From assembly GCA_016867815.1 (NCBI GenBank), contig VGIR01000025.1, positions 1 to 36,251 of the forward strand: 36,251 nucleotides of DNA, read 5' to 3'. The position numbers were made by a program, and so were the translations under genes. Positions 15,479 through 23,457 of this stretch are shown here, piece by piece (positions within the stretch are counted from its first letter, which is position 1; each line of letters opens with the position of its first letter). This stretch comes from a candidate division WOR-3 bacterium. GTDB taxonomy: Bacteria > Hydrothermota > Tepidihabitantia > Tepidihabitantales > Tepidihabitantaceae. The notes below the pieces were generated by a model, which saw only the letters and a program-made list of their open reading frames with translations, was not told the origin of the DNA and did not search any database.

Positions 15479-16891
15479 CTAACTCTGGGGATCCTCGGGA
15501 GTCCGGGGTTTGGACCTCGTGGCCTGCGGCTTGTGGCCCCGCGCCGCCCTGATGCCGAGCTTCTTCATCCGGTCGCGCAGGGTACCGCGGGCGAGGTGAA
15601 GGTGCATGGCCGCACGGGAGATGTTGCCATCGGAGGCGGCCAGTGCTTTGACGATGGTCTGCCGCTCGATGCCGGCCAGCTCGTCCCGCAGGGCGACTTT
15701 GAGCGTGCCGGAGCGGATGGACACGGTTTCGAGAAAGTCATGGGGAAGATGCGGCGGTTCGAGGACCTGGTCCTTCGTCATTACCAGGGCCGCCTCGACC
15801 ACGTGTTCGAGCTCGCGGATGTTGCCCGGCCAGGAATAGCGGCACAGGACGTCGAGCGCCGCCGAAGAGAACTCGCGGCCTTCAAGCCGGTCGTGCTTGC
15901 GCACGAAGTGCTCGACCAGTACAGAAATCTCGTCCTTGCGCTCGCGCAGCGGCGGCATCCGCAGGGTGACGGTGTTGAGGCGGTAGTACAGGTCCTCGCG
16001 GAAGCGTCCTTGAGCTACGAGCTGCGGGATATCCTGCTTGGTCGCGGCCACGACCCGCACGTCGGCCCGCAGCATCTTCTCGCCTCCGACCCGCTCGAAC
16101 TCGCGACTCTGCAACACCCGGAGCAGCTTGGGCTGCACCGACAGCGGCACGTCGTCCACCTCGTCCAGGAACAGCGTGCCACCCGCCGCCAGTTCGAACC
16201 GACCCGGCCGCGCCCGGATCGCGCCCGAGAACGCTCCCTCCTCATGGCCAAACAACTCGCTCTCGATCAGCGACTCGCGCAGCGTCACGCAGGACACCTT
16301 GACGAGCGGCCCCTGGCGACGCGGGCTGGAGTAGTGAATCGTCTCCGCCACCAGCTCCTTGCCCGTGCCGGTCTCACCGACCACGAGCACGTTCGCATCC
16401 GAGTCGGCCACCACGCAAATCTGCTCGAACAGCCGGCGCATCGAGCGCGACCGGCCGACCATACTGTGCAGCTTGTACTCAGAGTCCAGCGCCTGTCGCA
16501 GCGCCGCGTTCTCGCTCGACTTGGCCCGGTACTCGAAAAGCCGTTCGATCTTCACCAGCAGCTCGTCGGTCGTGAACGGCTTGGTCAGAAAATCGTACGC
16601 GCCGCCCCGCATCGCCTCCACTGCGGTCTGTACCGAGCCGTAGGCGGTCATCATCACAATCGATGTCTCGGGCCTCACCTGCCGGGCCTGGGCGAGTATC
16701 GTCATGCCGTCCATCCCGGGCAGCTTCATGTCCACCAGGGCGACGTCCCAGAACTCGTCGCGGAGCAACTGGAAGCCCTCGGTGCCGTCCCCGGTTCCGC
16801 GCACCTCGTAGCCAGCGTCGGTCAGCGCGTCGACCACGGTAAGGCGTTTCAGCTCCTCGTCCTCGATCACCAGCACGCGGCGCCTGACCAT
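15479..16891 (-). CDS. Sigma-54-dependent response regulator (NtrC family)
   Basis: ATG 16891 gives 470 residues: receiver domain (1-120; acidic pair E10/D11, phospho-acceptor D54 in ALVDMKLPG, K104), AAA+ domain with Walker A GETGTGKE (172-179), Walker B GGTLFLDEVDD (237-247), and a Fis-type helix-turn-helix near the C-terminus (NISRAAMHLHLARGTLRDRM). The sigma-54 contact loop is GAFSGA (219-224) instead of GAFTGA. It starts 2 bases after the kinase stop, forming a two-component pair, and sits directly upstream of a sigma-54 promoter that drives the nqr genes. Confidence 0.93.
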   Translation of the reverse strand: MVRRRVLVIEDEELKRLTVVDALTDAGYEVRGTGDGTEGFQLLRDEFWDVALVDMKLPGMDGMTILAQARQVRPETSIVMMTAYGSVQTAVEAMRGGAYDFLTKPFTTDELLVKIERLFEYRAKSSENAALRQALDSEYKLHSMVGRSRSMRRLFEQICVVADSDANVLVVGETGTGKELVAETIHYSSPRRQGPLVKVSCVTLRESLIESELFGHEEGAFSGAIRARPGRFELAAGGTLFLDEVDDVPLSVQPKLLRVLQSREFERVGGEKMLRADVRVVAATKQDIPQLVAQGRFREDLYYRLNTVTLRMPPLRERKDEISVLVEHFVRKHDRLEGREFSSAALDVLCRYSWPGNIRELEHVVEAALVMTKDQVLEPPHLPHDFLETVSIRSGTLKVALRDELAGIERQTIVKALAASDGNISRAAMHLHLARGTLRDRMKKLGIRAARGHKPQATRSKPRTPEDPQS

Positions 16892-16893
16892 GG

Positions 16894-17610
16894 CTAGCCC
16901 CGCGCCCGGTTCCGCGGCAGTCGCAGCGTGAAGGTCGAGCCCTTGCCGACTTCGCTCCTTACCGTGATTCCGCCCTGGTGCTGCTCGGCTATGCTCTGGG
17001 AAACCGCCAGGCCCAGTCCGGTACCGGTGCCCTGCTTGGTGGTGAAGAACGGATAGAATATCCGGGCGAGGTCCTCCGCGGGGATGCCGCGGCCGGTGTC
17101 GCCGACGCTGAGTTTGACCCACTCGGCATCGGCTTCGGTCGTTACCGCGAGCGTCCCGCCTGCGGTCATGCTCTCGATCGCGTTCTGGAGCAGATTGACG
17201 ATGATCTGCAGTATGGCGGGATGGTCGACCTGCACAACGGGCAGGCCTTTTTGCAGACTGCGCTTCAGCCTTATCCCGGACCGCGCCCGACGGTAATCGA
17301 CAAAGAAGAGCGACTTTTCCACCAGTTCATTCAGGTTGGCGTCCACGAGCGCCGGTGGGTTCTCGCGGGCGAGCCCGAGCAGTCGCTTGGTCAGCGTGGT
17401 CACCCGGAACAGCTCCTGCTCGGCCAGGGCCAGGTATTCCTTTTCGCGCTTTGCGTCCAGCTTGCCCGACCGCACGGTCCGGATGCAGTTGATGACTCCG
17501 TCCAGCGGGTTGTTGATCTCGTGCACCAGTCCGGTCACAAGCTTCGCACACATGATCCAGTCCTGCGTCTGCTCCAGCCCTTCATTGCTGGCTTTGGGCA
17601 ACTTCGCCAT
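16894..17610 (-). CDS. Soluble sensor histidine kinase (NtrB-like)
   Basis: From ATG 17610 the product is 238 residues, with HisKA phospho-acceptor H30 in GLVHEINNPLDG, N box (NLLQNAIESM), G1 (VGDTGRGIP), F box (FYPFFTTKQ) and G2 (GTGLGLAVS). It lacks membrane helices and an obvious input domain, so it is probably regulated by a partner protein or by an undetected N-terminal module. The frame stays open to 17790, adding 60 residues without recognisable features. No clear Shine-Dalgarno precedes ATG 17610. It is the cognate partner of the following sigma-54 regulator. Confidence 0.85.
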   Translation of the reverse strand: MAKLPKASNEGLEQTQDWIMCAKLVTGLVHEINNPLDGVINCIRTVRSGKLDAKREKEYLALAEQELFRVTTLTKRLLGLARENPPALVDANLNELVEKSLFFVDYRRARSGIRLKRSLQKGLPVVQVDHPAILQIIVNLLQNAIESMTAGGTLAVTTEADAEWVKLSVGDTGRGIPAEDLARIFYPFFTTKQGTGTGLGLAVSQSIAEQHQGGITVRSEVGKGSTFTLRLPRNRARG

Positions 17611-17855
17611 TGCCGACAGTCTATAGTGATCTGCGGAGAATGCCAGTGCGTCAAACCCGCGGGACGCAGCGAGACCCGGGCAGCCCCGGATCTCGCAGAA
17701 AAGGACCGGTTGGGTCTCCTCGATGGTTGTCGGCCTGCTTACTGCCCGGAAACCGACACCGAAGGGCCATCCCCGATCCAGTGCACGCATGTCCCGCCTT
17801 CGATAACTACCCGGTCTGCTGCACCGCAGCCCCGGATTGCCACTGCGGGGTCCAG

Positions 17856-18254
17856 CTATCGGTACCGGTTGAAGTATTCCATCAGGCTCGACGATGAGAA
17901 CACGCCCAGCCCGAGCAGAACTACCCAGGCGATCATGACGATGATGGTCACTGCGAATGAGACGATTATCAAGATGCCGGAAATGGTGAAATAGGTCTTG
18001 AGCTGGCCGGTCACGCCTTCGAGCGAGGCGGAGTCACCTCTATCAGCGTACTCCCCGGCCTTGGACCCGGCCTTGGTCAGAACCACGCCCATCCAGATAG
18101 GCAGCCACGCGATGGGCAGCCCGAAGATGGTGAGCGCCTGCAGGCAGCCGCCGACTATGGTCATGATGCCAATGAACTTCATCCAGCCGGCCATGCCCTT
18201 GGCGTTCTTGCGGGCCTGGGCGTCGGATGCGGACAGAACAGCACTAGCTTCCAT
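17856..18254 (-). CDS. DUF5362-type membrane protein
   Basis: A 132-residue protein with two hydrophobic regions (about 25-60 and 90-120) resembling DUF5362: WMKFIGIMTIVGGCLQALTI, then LPIWMGVVLTKAG, then LKTYFTISGILIIV. The function of the family is unknown. The ATG is preceded by a clear AAGGAG. It is monocistronic by position, divergent from the bL27 gene, and the ~245 bases after it hold no gene. Confidence 0.75.
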   Translation of the reverse strand: MEASAVLSASDAQARKNAKGMAGWMKFIGIMTIVGGCLQALTIFGLPIAWLPIWMGVVLTKAGSKAGEYADRGDSASLEGVTGQLKTYFTISGILIIVSFAVTIIVMIAWVVLLGLGVFSSSSLMEYFNRYR

Positions 18255-18281
18255 GGTGTCTCCTTGTGTTTGGACACCAAT

Positions 18282-18309
18282 ACGCTAGAGCTACGCCTCG
18301 CAAAGTCAA
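18282..18309 (-). promoter_or_regulatory. Possible sigma-70 promoter of the DUF5362 gene
   Basis: On the minus strand, TTGACT (18304-18309) and TAGCGT (18282-18287) are separated by 16 bases. The -35 element is good and the -10 is poor. Confidence 0.35.
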
Positions 18310-18328
18310 GGCTGGGACGGGCCTGGGT

Positions 18329-18357
18329 TTGACTCTGCCGCCGCTCGCGGATATAAT
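18329..18357 (+). promoter_or_regulatory. Sigma-70 promoter of rpmA
   Basis: TTGACT (18329-18334), a 17-base spacer and a perfect TATAAT (18352-18357) lie about 38 bases before the rpmA start. This is close to the ideal housekeeping promoter and fits a highly expressed ribosomal protein gene. Confidence 0.85.
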
Positions 18358-18395
18358 GCCCTTCCTGTACATAACCTGCTCAAGGAGAACATCAT

Positions 18396-18653
18396 ATGGC
18401 ACACAAGAAGAGCGGCGGCTCAGGTAAGAACGGCCGCAACAGCCCGGGCCAGCGGCTGGGAGTGAAGACATTCGGCTCAGAGCGTGTGACGACCGGCTGT
18501 ATCATTGTCCGGCAGCGCGGCACTCGCATCCTGCCCGGCGCAAACGTTGGCCGGGCCAAAGACGACACCTTGTTTGCCCTGGTCGACGGCACGGTGAAGT
18601 TTGAGCGCGCGAGCAAGGACAAGCGGCGGGTGACGGTAGTTCCCACGGCGTAG
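18396..18653 (+). CDS. rpmA: 50S ribosomal protein bL27
   Basis: An 85-residue protein with the bL27 pattern: [20 protein letters not shown], then [24 protein letters not shown], and DGTVKFE. bL27 reaches the peptidyl-transferase centre through its N-terminal tail. A strong AAGGAG precedes the ATG. Unusually, rplU (bL21), its normal upstream partner, is not adjacent; the gene has its own promoter and stands alone. Confidence 0.97.
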   Translation: MAHKKSGGSGKNGRNSPGQRLGVKTFGSERVTTGCIIVRQRGTRILPGANVGRAKDDTLFALVDGTVKFERASKDKRRVTVVPTA

Positions 18654-18659
18654 GATAGT

Positions 18660-18748
18660 GCAGAATTCAGAAACCAGAAACCAGAAATCAGAATCCACAG
18701 TCCGGAAACTCTGGTTTCTGGATTCTAGGCTCTGGATTCTGAATTGTC
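18660..18748. repeat. Hairpin-forming word-repeat tract after rpmA
   Basis: Short words such as CAGAAACC and CAGAATC repeat on the left and their complements on the right. CCAGAAACCAGA (18674-18685) is the exact reverse complement of TCTGGTTTCTGG (18710-18721), and the flanks CAGAATTCAG/CTGAATTG pair roughly. It could end the rpmA transcript. Confidence 0.7.
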
Positions 18749-18760
18749 CGGCTCCGTAGT

Positions 18761-19417
18761 ATGCGCATAAAGTGGCTCGGCCATTCGGCGTTTCTGTTGA
18801 GTGCTGCGGACGGCACAGCCATCATCACCGACCCCTACCTGTCAGGCAGCTTCAACGGCGAGGTCAAGTACGGCTCGATTCACGATGCCGCTGACGTCGT
18901 CACCGTCAGTCACCATCACCAGGACCACGACGGGGTATCCGGCCTTCCCGGCAAGCCGAAGGTGATTGAGGGGAGGGGCAGCCACAAGGTCGGGTCGGTC
19001 AGCATAGTCGGAGTCGAGACGTTCCATGACGAGAACCAGGGCGCGGGGCGCGGCAGGAACACGGTCTTCGTGTTCGACGCGGATGGGGTGAGGGTCTGCC
19101 ACTGCGGGGACCTCGGGCACGTACTGACCGCGCAGCAGGCCAGCGCTATCGGCAAGGTTGACGTGCTGCTCGTGCCGGTGGGCGGCACCTTCACGGTCGA
19201 CGCGGCCGGGGCGCGAAAGGTCGCGGCTCAGCTCGCGGCCACGGTCATCATCCCGATGCACTACAAAACCGACAAGCTGGGGTTCCCCATCGCCGGCCTT
19301 GAGGATTTCACGCAGGGCGAGCAGAACGTGAAGCGGGTCGGCTCGGCCGAGGTGGAGCTGAGCGCCCACAAGCTCCCGCCGGAGCCAGAGATCTGGGTTC
19401 TGGACCACGCACTCTAG
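18761..19417 (+). CDS. MBL-fold metal-dependent hydrolase (UlaG/UPF0173-like)
   Basis: A 218-residue single-domain metallo-beta-lactamase-fold protein. Metal-binding motifs are GHSAFLL at the N-terminus, SHHHQDHD (the HxHxDH signature), a histidine/aspartate region CHCGDLGH and the late PMHYKTDK histidine. Members of this group hydrolyse phosphodiester or lactone-like bonds, but the substrate is not predictable here. No strong Shine-Dalgarno is visible at ATG 18761. The gene lies between two word-repeat tracts and may be transcribed with the fumarase genes. Confidence 0.87.
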   Translation: MRIKWLGHSAFLLSAADGTAIITDPYLSGSFNGEVKYGSIHDAADVVTVSHHHQDHDGVSGLPGKPKVIEGRGSHKVGSVSIVGVETFHDENQGAGRGRNTVFVFDADGVRVCHCGDLGHVLTAQQASAIGKVDVLLVPVGGTFTVDAAGARKVAAQLAATVIIPMHYKTDKLGFPIAGLEDFTQGEQNVKRVGSAEVELSAHKLPPEPEIWVLDHAL

Positions 19418-19448
19418 GAAATGACGAAGTCCGAATGCCGAATGACGA
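19418..19448. repeat. Short word-repeat tract (GAATGACGAATG type)
   Basis: Near-identical words (CGAATGCCGAATGACGAATG) fill the gap before the fumarase gene. The tract even supplies the first possible fumarase start codon. Confidence 0.55.
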
Positions 19449-20306
19449 ATGGGGACTGAGGAGATGAAAGAGATTCAGTTCGACAGGATCAAGGACGCCG
19501 TAGCGAAACTGTGCATCGACGCCAACTGCCTGCTCGGCGATGACGTGGTGCAGGCGCTCAAGGACGGCCTGAAGATCGAGGAGTCGCCCGCCGGCAAGGA
19601 CATCCTGAACCAGCTGCTCGAAAACGAGCAGATTGCCCGCAAGGAGATGATGCCCATCTGCCAGGACACCGGTTGGGCAGTAGTCTGGCTGAAACTGGGC
19701 TCCGGAGTCAGGGTACAGGGCGGCGAGCTCTACGATGCTGTCCAGCAGGGCGTGGCCAAGGGCTACAAGGACGGATACCTGCGCAAGTCAATAGTCAAAG
19801 ACCCGCTCCGGCGCGAGAACACCAAGGATAACACGCCGGCAATCATCTACGCCGACATCGTGCCCGGCGATGGGCTGGAGATTACCGTCCAGCCCAAGGG
19901 CGGCGGCTCTGAGAACATGTCCGAGGTAAAGATGCTCTCGGCCTCGGACGGCGCCGAGGGCATCAAGAAGTTCGTGGTCGACCGGGTGGCGCGGTCAAAA
20001 GCGAATCCTTGCCCGCCGGTTCTGGTCGGCGTCGGCATCGGCGGCACGTTCGAGAAGTGCGCGATGCTCGCCAAGCACTCGCTGCTGCGGGAGGTCGGCT
20101 CAATCCACCCCGACCCGTTCTACGCCGCGATGGAGAAGGAGCTGCTCGAGCGTGTGAACAAGCTGGGCATCGGGCCCCAGGGTCTCGGCGGACGCGTAAC
20201 CGCGCTGGCGGTCTTCGTCGAGGCTTTCCCATGCCACATCGCGACTATGCCCTGCGCCGTCAATATCAACTGCCACGCGGCACGGCACCAGACGGTGACG
20301 CTCTAG
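19449..20306 (+). CDS. Class I fumarase, alpha subunit
   Basis: A 285-residue catalytic N-terminal subunit of the two-subunit iron-sulfur fumarate hydratase. Cluster-binding cysteines are C71 in MPICQDTGW, C204 in GGTFEKCAML and one of the late cysteines in HIATMPCAVN (C269). It converts fumarate and malate in the TCA or reductive TCA pathway. Start: ATG 19449 arises from a repeat tract; ATG 19464 is preceded directly by GAGGAG, which is too close for a normal site, so the start remains open. The beta subunit follows within 10 bases. Confidence 0.93.
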   Translation: MGTEEMKEIQFDRIKDAVAKLCIDANCLLGDDVVQALKDGLKIEESPAGKDILNQLLENEQIARKEMMPICQDTGWAVVWLKLGSGVRVQGGELYDAVQQGVAKGYKDGYLRKSIVKDPLRRENTKDNTPAIIYADIVPGDGLEITVQPKGGGSENMSEVKMLSASDGAEGIKKFVVDRVARSKANPCPPVLVGVGIGGTFEKCAMLAKHSLLREVGSIHPDPFYAAMEKELLERVNKLGIGPQGLGGRVTALAVFVEAFPCHIATMPCAVNINCHAARHQTVTL

Positions 20307-20314
20307 GAGGCGAC

Positions 20315-20866
20315 ATGGCAAAGAAGATCACCGCCCCTTTGACCGCGGAGACCGTCAAAGACCTGCGCGCCGGAGACTCGGTCCTGATATCGGGCACCAT
20401 CTATACCGGCCGGGACCTCGCCCACAAACGGTTGACCGACTCGCTCAAGGCCGGGGAGAAGCTGCCCTTCGACCTGGCCGGCGCGGTCATCTACTACGTC
20501 GGGCCGTCACCGGCCAAGCCGGGGCAGGTCATCGGCTCGGCCGGGCCGACGACCAGCTATCGGATGGACGCGTATTCGCCGCAGTTGATGGAGAATGGCC
20601 TGCGCGGCATGATCGGCAAGGGCAACCGGACACCGGTGGTGCTGGACGCGATGAAGCAGCACGGCGCGGTCTACTTCGCCGCGGTCGGCGGCGCGGCCGC
20701 GCTTATGGCCCGGACCATCAAGGCGGCCAGGGTTATCGCCTACGATGACCTCGGTCCCGAGGCGGTGCGCGAACTGACGGTCGAGGATTTCCCGGCCATC
20801 GTCATCAACGACATGTACGGCGGCGACCTCTACGAACAGGGAGTCGCCAAGTACAAGAAAGACTGA
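20315..20866 (+). CDS. Class I fumarase, beta subunit
   Basis: A 183-residue FumC-terminal-type subunit, from ATG 20315 with a perfect AGGAGG 4 bases upstream. Recognisable motifs: LRAGDSVLISGTIYTGRD, YYVGPSPAKPGQVIGSAGPT, RMDAY, GKGNRT and the C-terminal FPAIVINDMYGGDLY. It supplies the substrate-binding half of the fumarase active site and completes the heteromer with the alpha subunit. Confidence 0.94.
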   Translation: MAKKITAPLTAETVKDLRAGDSVLISGTIYTGRDLAHKRLTDSLKAGEKLPFDLAGAVIYYVGPSPAKPGQVIGSAGPTTSYRMDAYSPQLMENGLRGMIGKGNRTPVVLDAMKQHGAVYFAAVGGAAALMARTIKAARVIAYDDLGPEAVRELTVEDFPAIVINDMYGGDLYEQGVAKYKKD

Positions 20867-20869
20867 CCC

Positions 20870-21643
20870 ATGGCGCAAGTCAAAGGACAAAAGGCAAAGG
20901 TCAAAGGTCAAAAGGCAGCAGCGTCGTCTGCCCCTAGTCCCCAGCCCCCAACCCCTGACCCTTCCTCGTTGATCACCATCTACGTGATGGGCGAGGCCTA
21001 CGTGGTGCCGAAGGACCTGACCATCATGAAGGCAATGGAATACGCCGGGTTCCGGTTCATCCGCGGGTGCGGATGCCGCGGCGGATTCTGCGGAGCGTGC
21101 GGCACGGTCTTCCGTACCAAGGACTCGTACAAGTTGAAGGTTGGGCTCGCCTGCCAGACCGTGGTCACGGACGGGATGTACCTGACCCAGATTCCCTTCT
21201 ACCCGGCGAACAAGAAGGAGTACGACATCGCCAAGGAGCCGGCCAATACCCAGGTGTTGGTTCGCTTCTACCCCGAGGTCATGCGCTGCATCTCCTGCAA
21301 CTCGTGCACCAAGATCTGCCCGCAGGACATAGACGTAATGGGCTACATCAACGCTGCTATCCGCGGTGACATCGAGAAGGTCGCGGACATGTCGTTCGAT
21401 TGCATTATGTGCGGCCTCTGCGCTACCCGCTGTCCGGCCGAAATCGTCCACTACCACGTCGGCCTCCTGGCGCGGCGGCTGTACGGGGCAAAGGTGGCGA
21501 AGAAGTCAGCGCACCTCGCCGAGCGCATGAAGGAGATCAAGGCGGGCAAGTTCGAGCCCGGCCTCGACAAGCTCTGTGGGATGGACGAGAAAGAGCTGTC
21601 CGCGCTCTTCTATGACCCGAAGGTAAGGGATGTCGAGCCATGA
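20870..21643 (+). CDS. Fumarate reductase/succinate dehydrogenase-like iron-sulfur subunit
   Basis: A 257-residue protein with an N-terminal [2Fe-2S] ferredoxin domain (C67, C69, C74, C77 in CGCRGGFCGAC; C95) and two [4Fe-4S] motifs (C140-C150, CISCNSCTKICP; C178-C188, CIMCGLCATRCP). It would transfer electrons between the flavoprotein encoded next and an unknown partner. The first ~34 residues (Lys/Gln-rich then Pro-rich) come from a word-repeat tract and are atypical, so the start may be later, for example TTG near 20970; neither start has a good Shine-Dalgarno. No membrane anchor gene follows, so the complex may be soluble. Confidence 0.85.
   Translation: MAQVKGQKAKVKGQKAAASSAPSPQPPTPDPSSLITIYVMGEAYVVPKDLTIMKAMEYAGFRFIRGCGCRGGFCGACGTVFRTKDSYKLKVGLACQTVVTDGMYLTQIPFYPANKKEYDIAKEPANTQVLVRFYPEVMRCISCNSCTKICPQDIDVMGYINAAIRGDIEKVADMSFDCIMCGLCATRCPAEIVHYHVGLLARRLYGAKVAKKSAHLAERMKEIKAGKFEPGLDKLCGMDEKELSALFYDPKVRDVEP
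20877..20969. repeat. Word-repeat tract forming the N-terminus of the iron-sulfur subunit
   Basis: GTCAAAGGACAAAAGGCAAA-type words followed by CCCCAGCCCCCAACCCCTGA-type words. Both are low-complexity motifs like the intergenic tracts, yet here they are in frame within a gene. Confidence 0.55.
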
Positions 21644-21646
21644 GAA

Positions 21647-21745
21647 CTGGACCAATGCAGAAGTCAAAATGCAGATATCAATGTGCAAAATGGCCCGGCC
21701 GGAACAATCTGCAGTCTGCAACCTGCAATCTGCAATCTGAATTGT
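21647..21745. repeat. Word-repeat tract before the flavoprotein gene
   Basis: TGCAGAT/TGCAAAAT words on the left and ATCTGCAGTCTGCAACCTGC words on the right are roughly complementary and can fold back. The tract fills the 117-base gap between the iron-sulfur and flavoprotein genes. Confidence 0.6.
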
Positions 21746-21760
21746 CGGGAGGGTTCTAGC

Positions 21761-23401
21761 ATGTATCCCGCTTCAATGCAGGATTCCATCAAGCGGCTCG
21801 ACGCGACCCGCGACGCGCGCATCAAACAGGGCAAGATTCCCCTGCTCGGCGCCGACGGCAAGAAAGAACTGCTCAAGGGATTCCACCCCGACTACATCGA
21901 GAGCTCGATGCGGGCGCTGGCCGTCGGCCCGAACAAGGGCGACCGCACCCCGCACGAGATCGCCGACGTGCTCGAGGCATGGCCGATTGCAGATACGGCC
22001 AGGTTCGATACCGAGCACCCGAAGTTCGACGTGGACGTGCTGATCATCGGCGCGGGCGGGGCCGGTGTTTCCGCGGCGCTGGTGGCCGCGGCCCGCGGCG
22101 CGAAGGTGCTCACCGTGACCAAACTCCGCATCGGCGACGCCAACACGATGATGGCGCAGGGCGGAATCCAGGCCGCGGACAAGGCGAACGACTCGCCGGA
22201 GCGTCATTACCTCGACGTGATGGGCGGCGGCCACTTCAAGAACATTCCGGAGCTGGCGCGCTCTCTCGTTTCCGACGCGCCGGGCGTCATCGAGTGGCTG
22301 GAAGAGCTCGGTGTCATGTTCGACAAGGATGCCGACGGCACCATGATATCGATTCACGGCGGCGGCACTTCGCGCAAGCGGATGCACGCGGCCCGCGACT
22401 ACACCGGCGCGGAGATAATGCGCACCCTGCGCGACGAGTTCCGCAACCAGAACCTCGAACTGCTGGAGTACTGCGCCGCGGTCGAACTGCTGACCGACGA
22501 GAAGGGTGCCTGCACCGGCGCGGCGTTCGTGAACCTCGAGACGCAGGAACACTTCACCGTCCGGGCGAAGACCACAATCATCGCCACCGGTGGCTGCGGC
22601 CGCCTGCACGTCCAGGGCTTTCCCTGCACCAACCACTACGGCGCGACCGCGGACGGGCTGGTGCTCGCCTACCGGGTCGGGGCGAAGCTGGCGTTCATGG
22701 ACACCATCCAGTACCACCCGACCGGTGCTGCCTACCCGGAGCAGATCTTCGGCCTGCTGATTACCGAGAAAGTGCGCGGCGTCGGCGCCCACCTCGCGAA
22801 CAACGAGGGCAACCGGTTCATCTACGAGCTGGAGAGCCGCGACATCACCGCTTCCGCCATCATCCGCGAGTGCCAGGGGCGTAACCTGGGCGTGGTCACA
22901 CCGACCGGCCGCCTCGGGGTCTGGCTCGACACGCCGCTCATCGAAGTGCTCAAGGGCGCGGGCGCGGTGAAGAAGAACCTGCCGGCGATGTACCACCAGT
23001 ACGAGCGGTTTGGCATCTACATGGACAAGGAGCCGATCCTCACCTACCCGACCCAGCACTATCAGAACGGCGGCATTCTCATCGATCAGTCCGGACTGAC
23101 CGAAGTGAAGAACCTGTACGCGGCCGGCGAGGTCGCGGGCGGCATCCACGGCCGGAACCGGCTGATGGGAAACTCCCTGCTCGACATCCTCGTGTTCGGA
23201 CGCCGGGCCGGAATCGCCGCGGCGGAAGCGGCGAAGTCCATCAACCTCGACGGCAGCGGGTTCGCGCACGTCTCGGCCTACACCACCGAACTCAAGGCCG
23301 CCGGGGTGCCGGCGGAGCGCCGTTCGCCGATGCTCCTGCCCGAGTACCGCCGAGCCGAGTTCAAGACGCCGTTTCCTTTCGCCGCTCTCGGCTGCGAGTA
23401 G
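21761..23401 (+). CDS. Fumarate reductase/succinate dehydrogenase-like flavoprotein
   Basis: ATG 21761 has a GGGAGGG Shine-Dalgarno and gives 546 residues. After a ~90-residue N-terminal extension comes the FAD fold (VLIIGAGGAGVSAAL, 93-107), AQGGIQA (132-138), the catalytic region with YHPTGAAYPEQ, and the late FAD motif AAGEVAGG followed by GRNRLMGNSLLD. Where SdhA/FrdA carry the His that binds FAD covalently (SHT), this protein has ANT (N128), so FAD is probably non-covalent, as in TfrA or L-aspartate oxidase. It pairs with the preceding iron-sulfur protein to interconvert fumarate and succinate; the direction is not known. Confidence 0.88.
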   Translation: MYPASMQDSIKRLDATRDARIKQGKIPLLGADGKKELLKGFHPDYIESSMRALAVGPNKGDRTPHEIADVLEAWPIADTARFDTEHPKFDVDVLIIGAGGAGVSAALVAAARGAKVLTVTKLRIGDANTMMAQGGIQAADKANDSPERHYLDVMGGGHFKNIPELARSLVSDAPGVIEWLEELGVMFDKDADGTMISIHGGGTSRKRMHAARDYTGAEIMRTLRDEFRNQNLELLEYCAAVELLTDEKGACTGAAFVNLETQEHFTVRAKTTIIATGGCGRLHVQGFPCTNHYGATADGLVLAYRVGAKLAFMDTIQYHPTGAAYPEQIFGLLITEKVRGVGAHLANNEGNRFIYELESRDITASAIIRECQGRNLGVVTPTGRLGVWLDTPLIEVLKGAGAVKKNLPAMYHQYERFGIYMDKEPILTYPTQHYQNGGILIDQSGLTEVKNLYAAGEVAGGIHGRNRLMGNSLLDILVFGRRAGIAAAEAAKSINLDGSGFAHVSAYTTELKAAGVPAERRSPMLLPEYRRAEFKTPFPFAALGCE

Positions 23402-23457
23402 CGGCCATCGTCAAGGTTACGCCTCCGGATCCGACGCAGGCGACGCCTGCGATTGAA

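Noticed and set aside
20009-20314. Upstream extension of the fumarase beta frame
   Set aside because: It overlaps the alpha subunit gene out of frame; ATG 20315 has a perfect Shine-Dalgarno and begins the conserved domain.
21773-23269. 498-codon open frame on the minus strand
   Set aside because: Antisense shadow of the flavoprotein gene; no domain or start signal.
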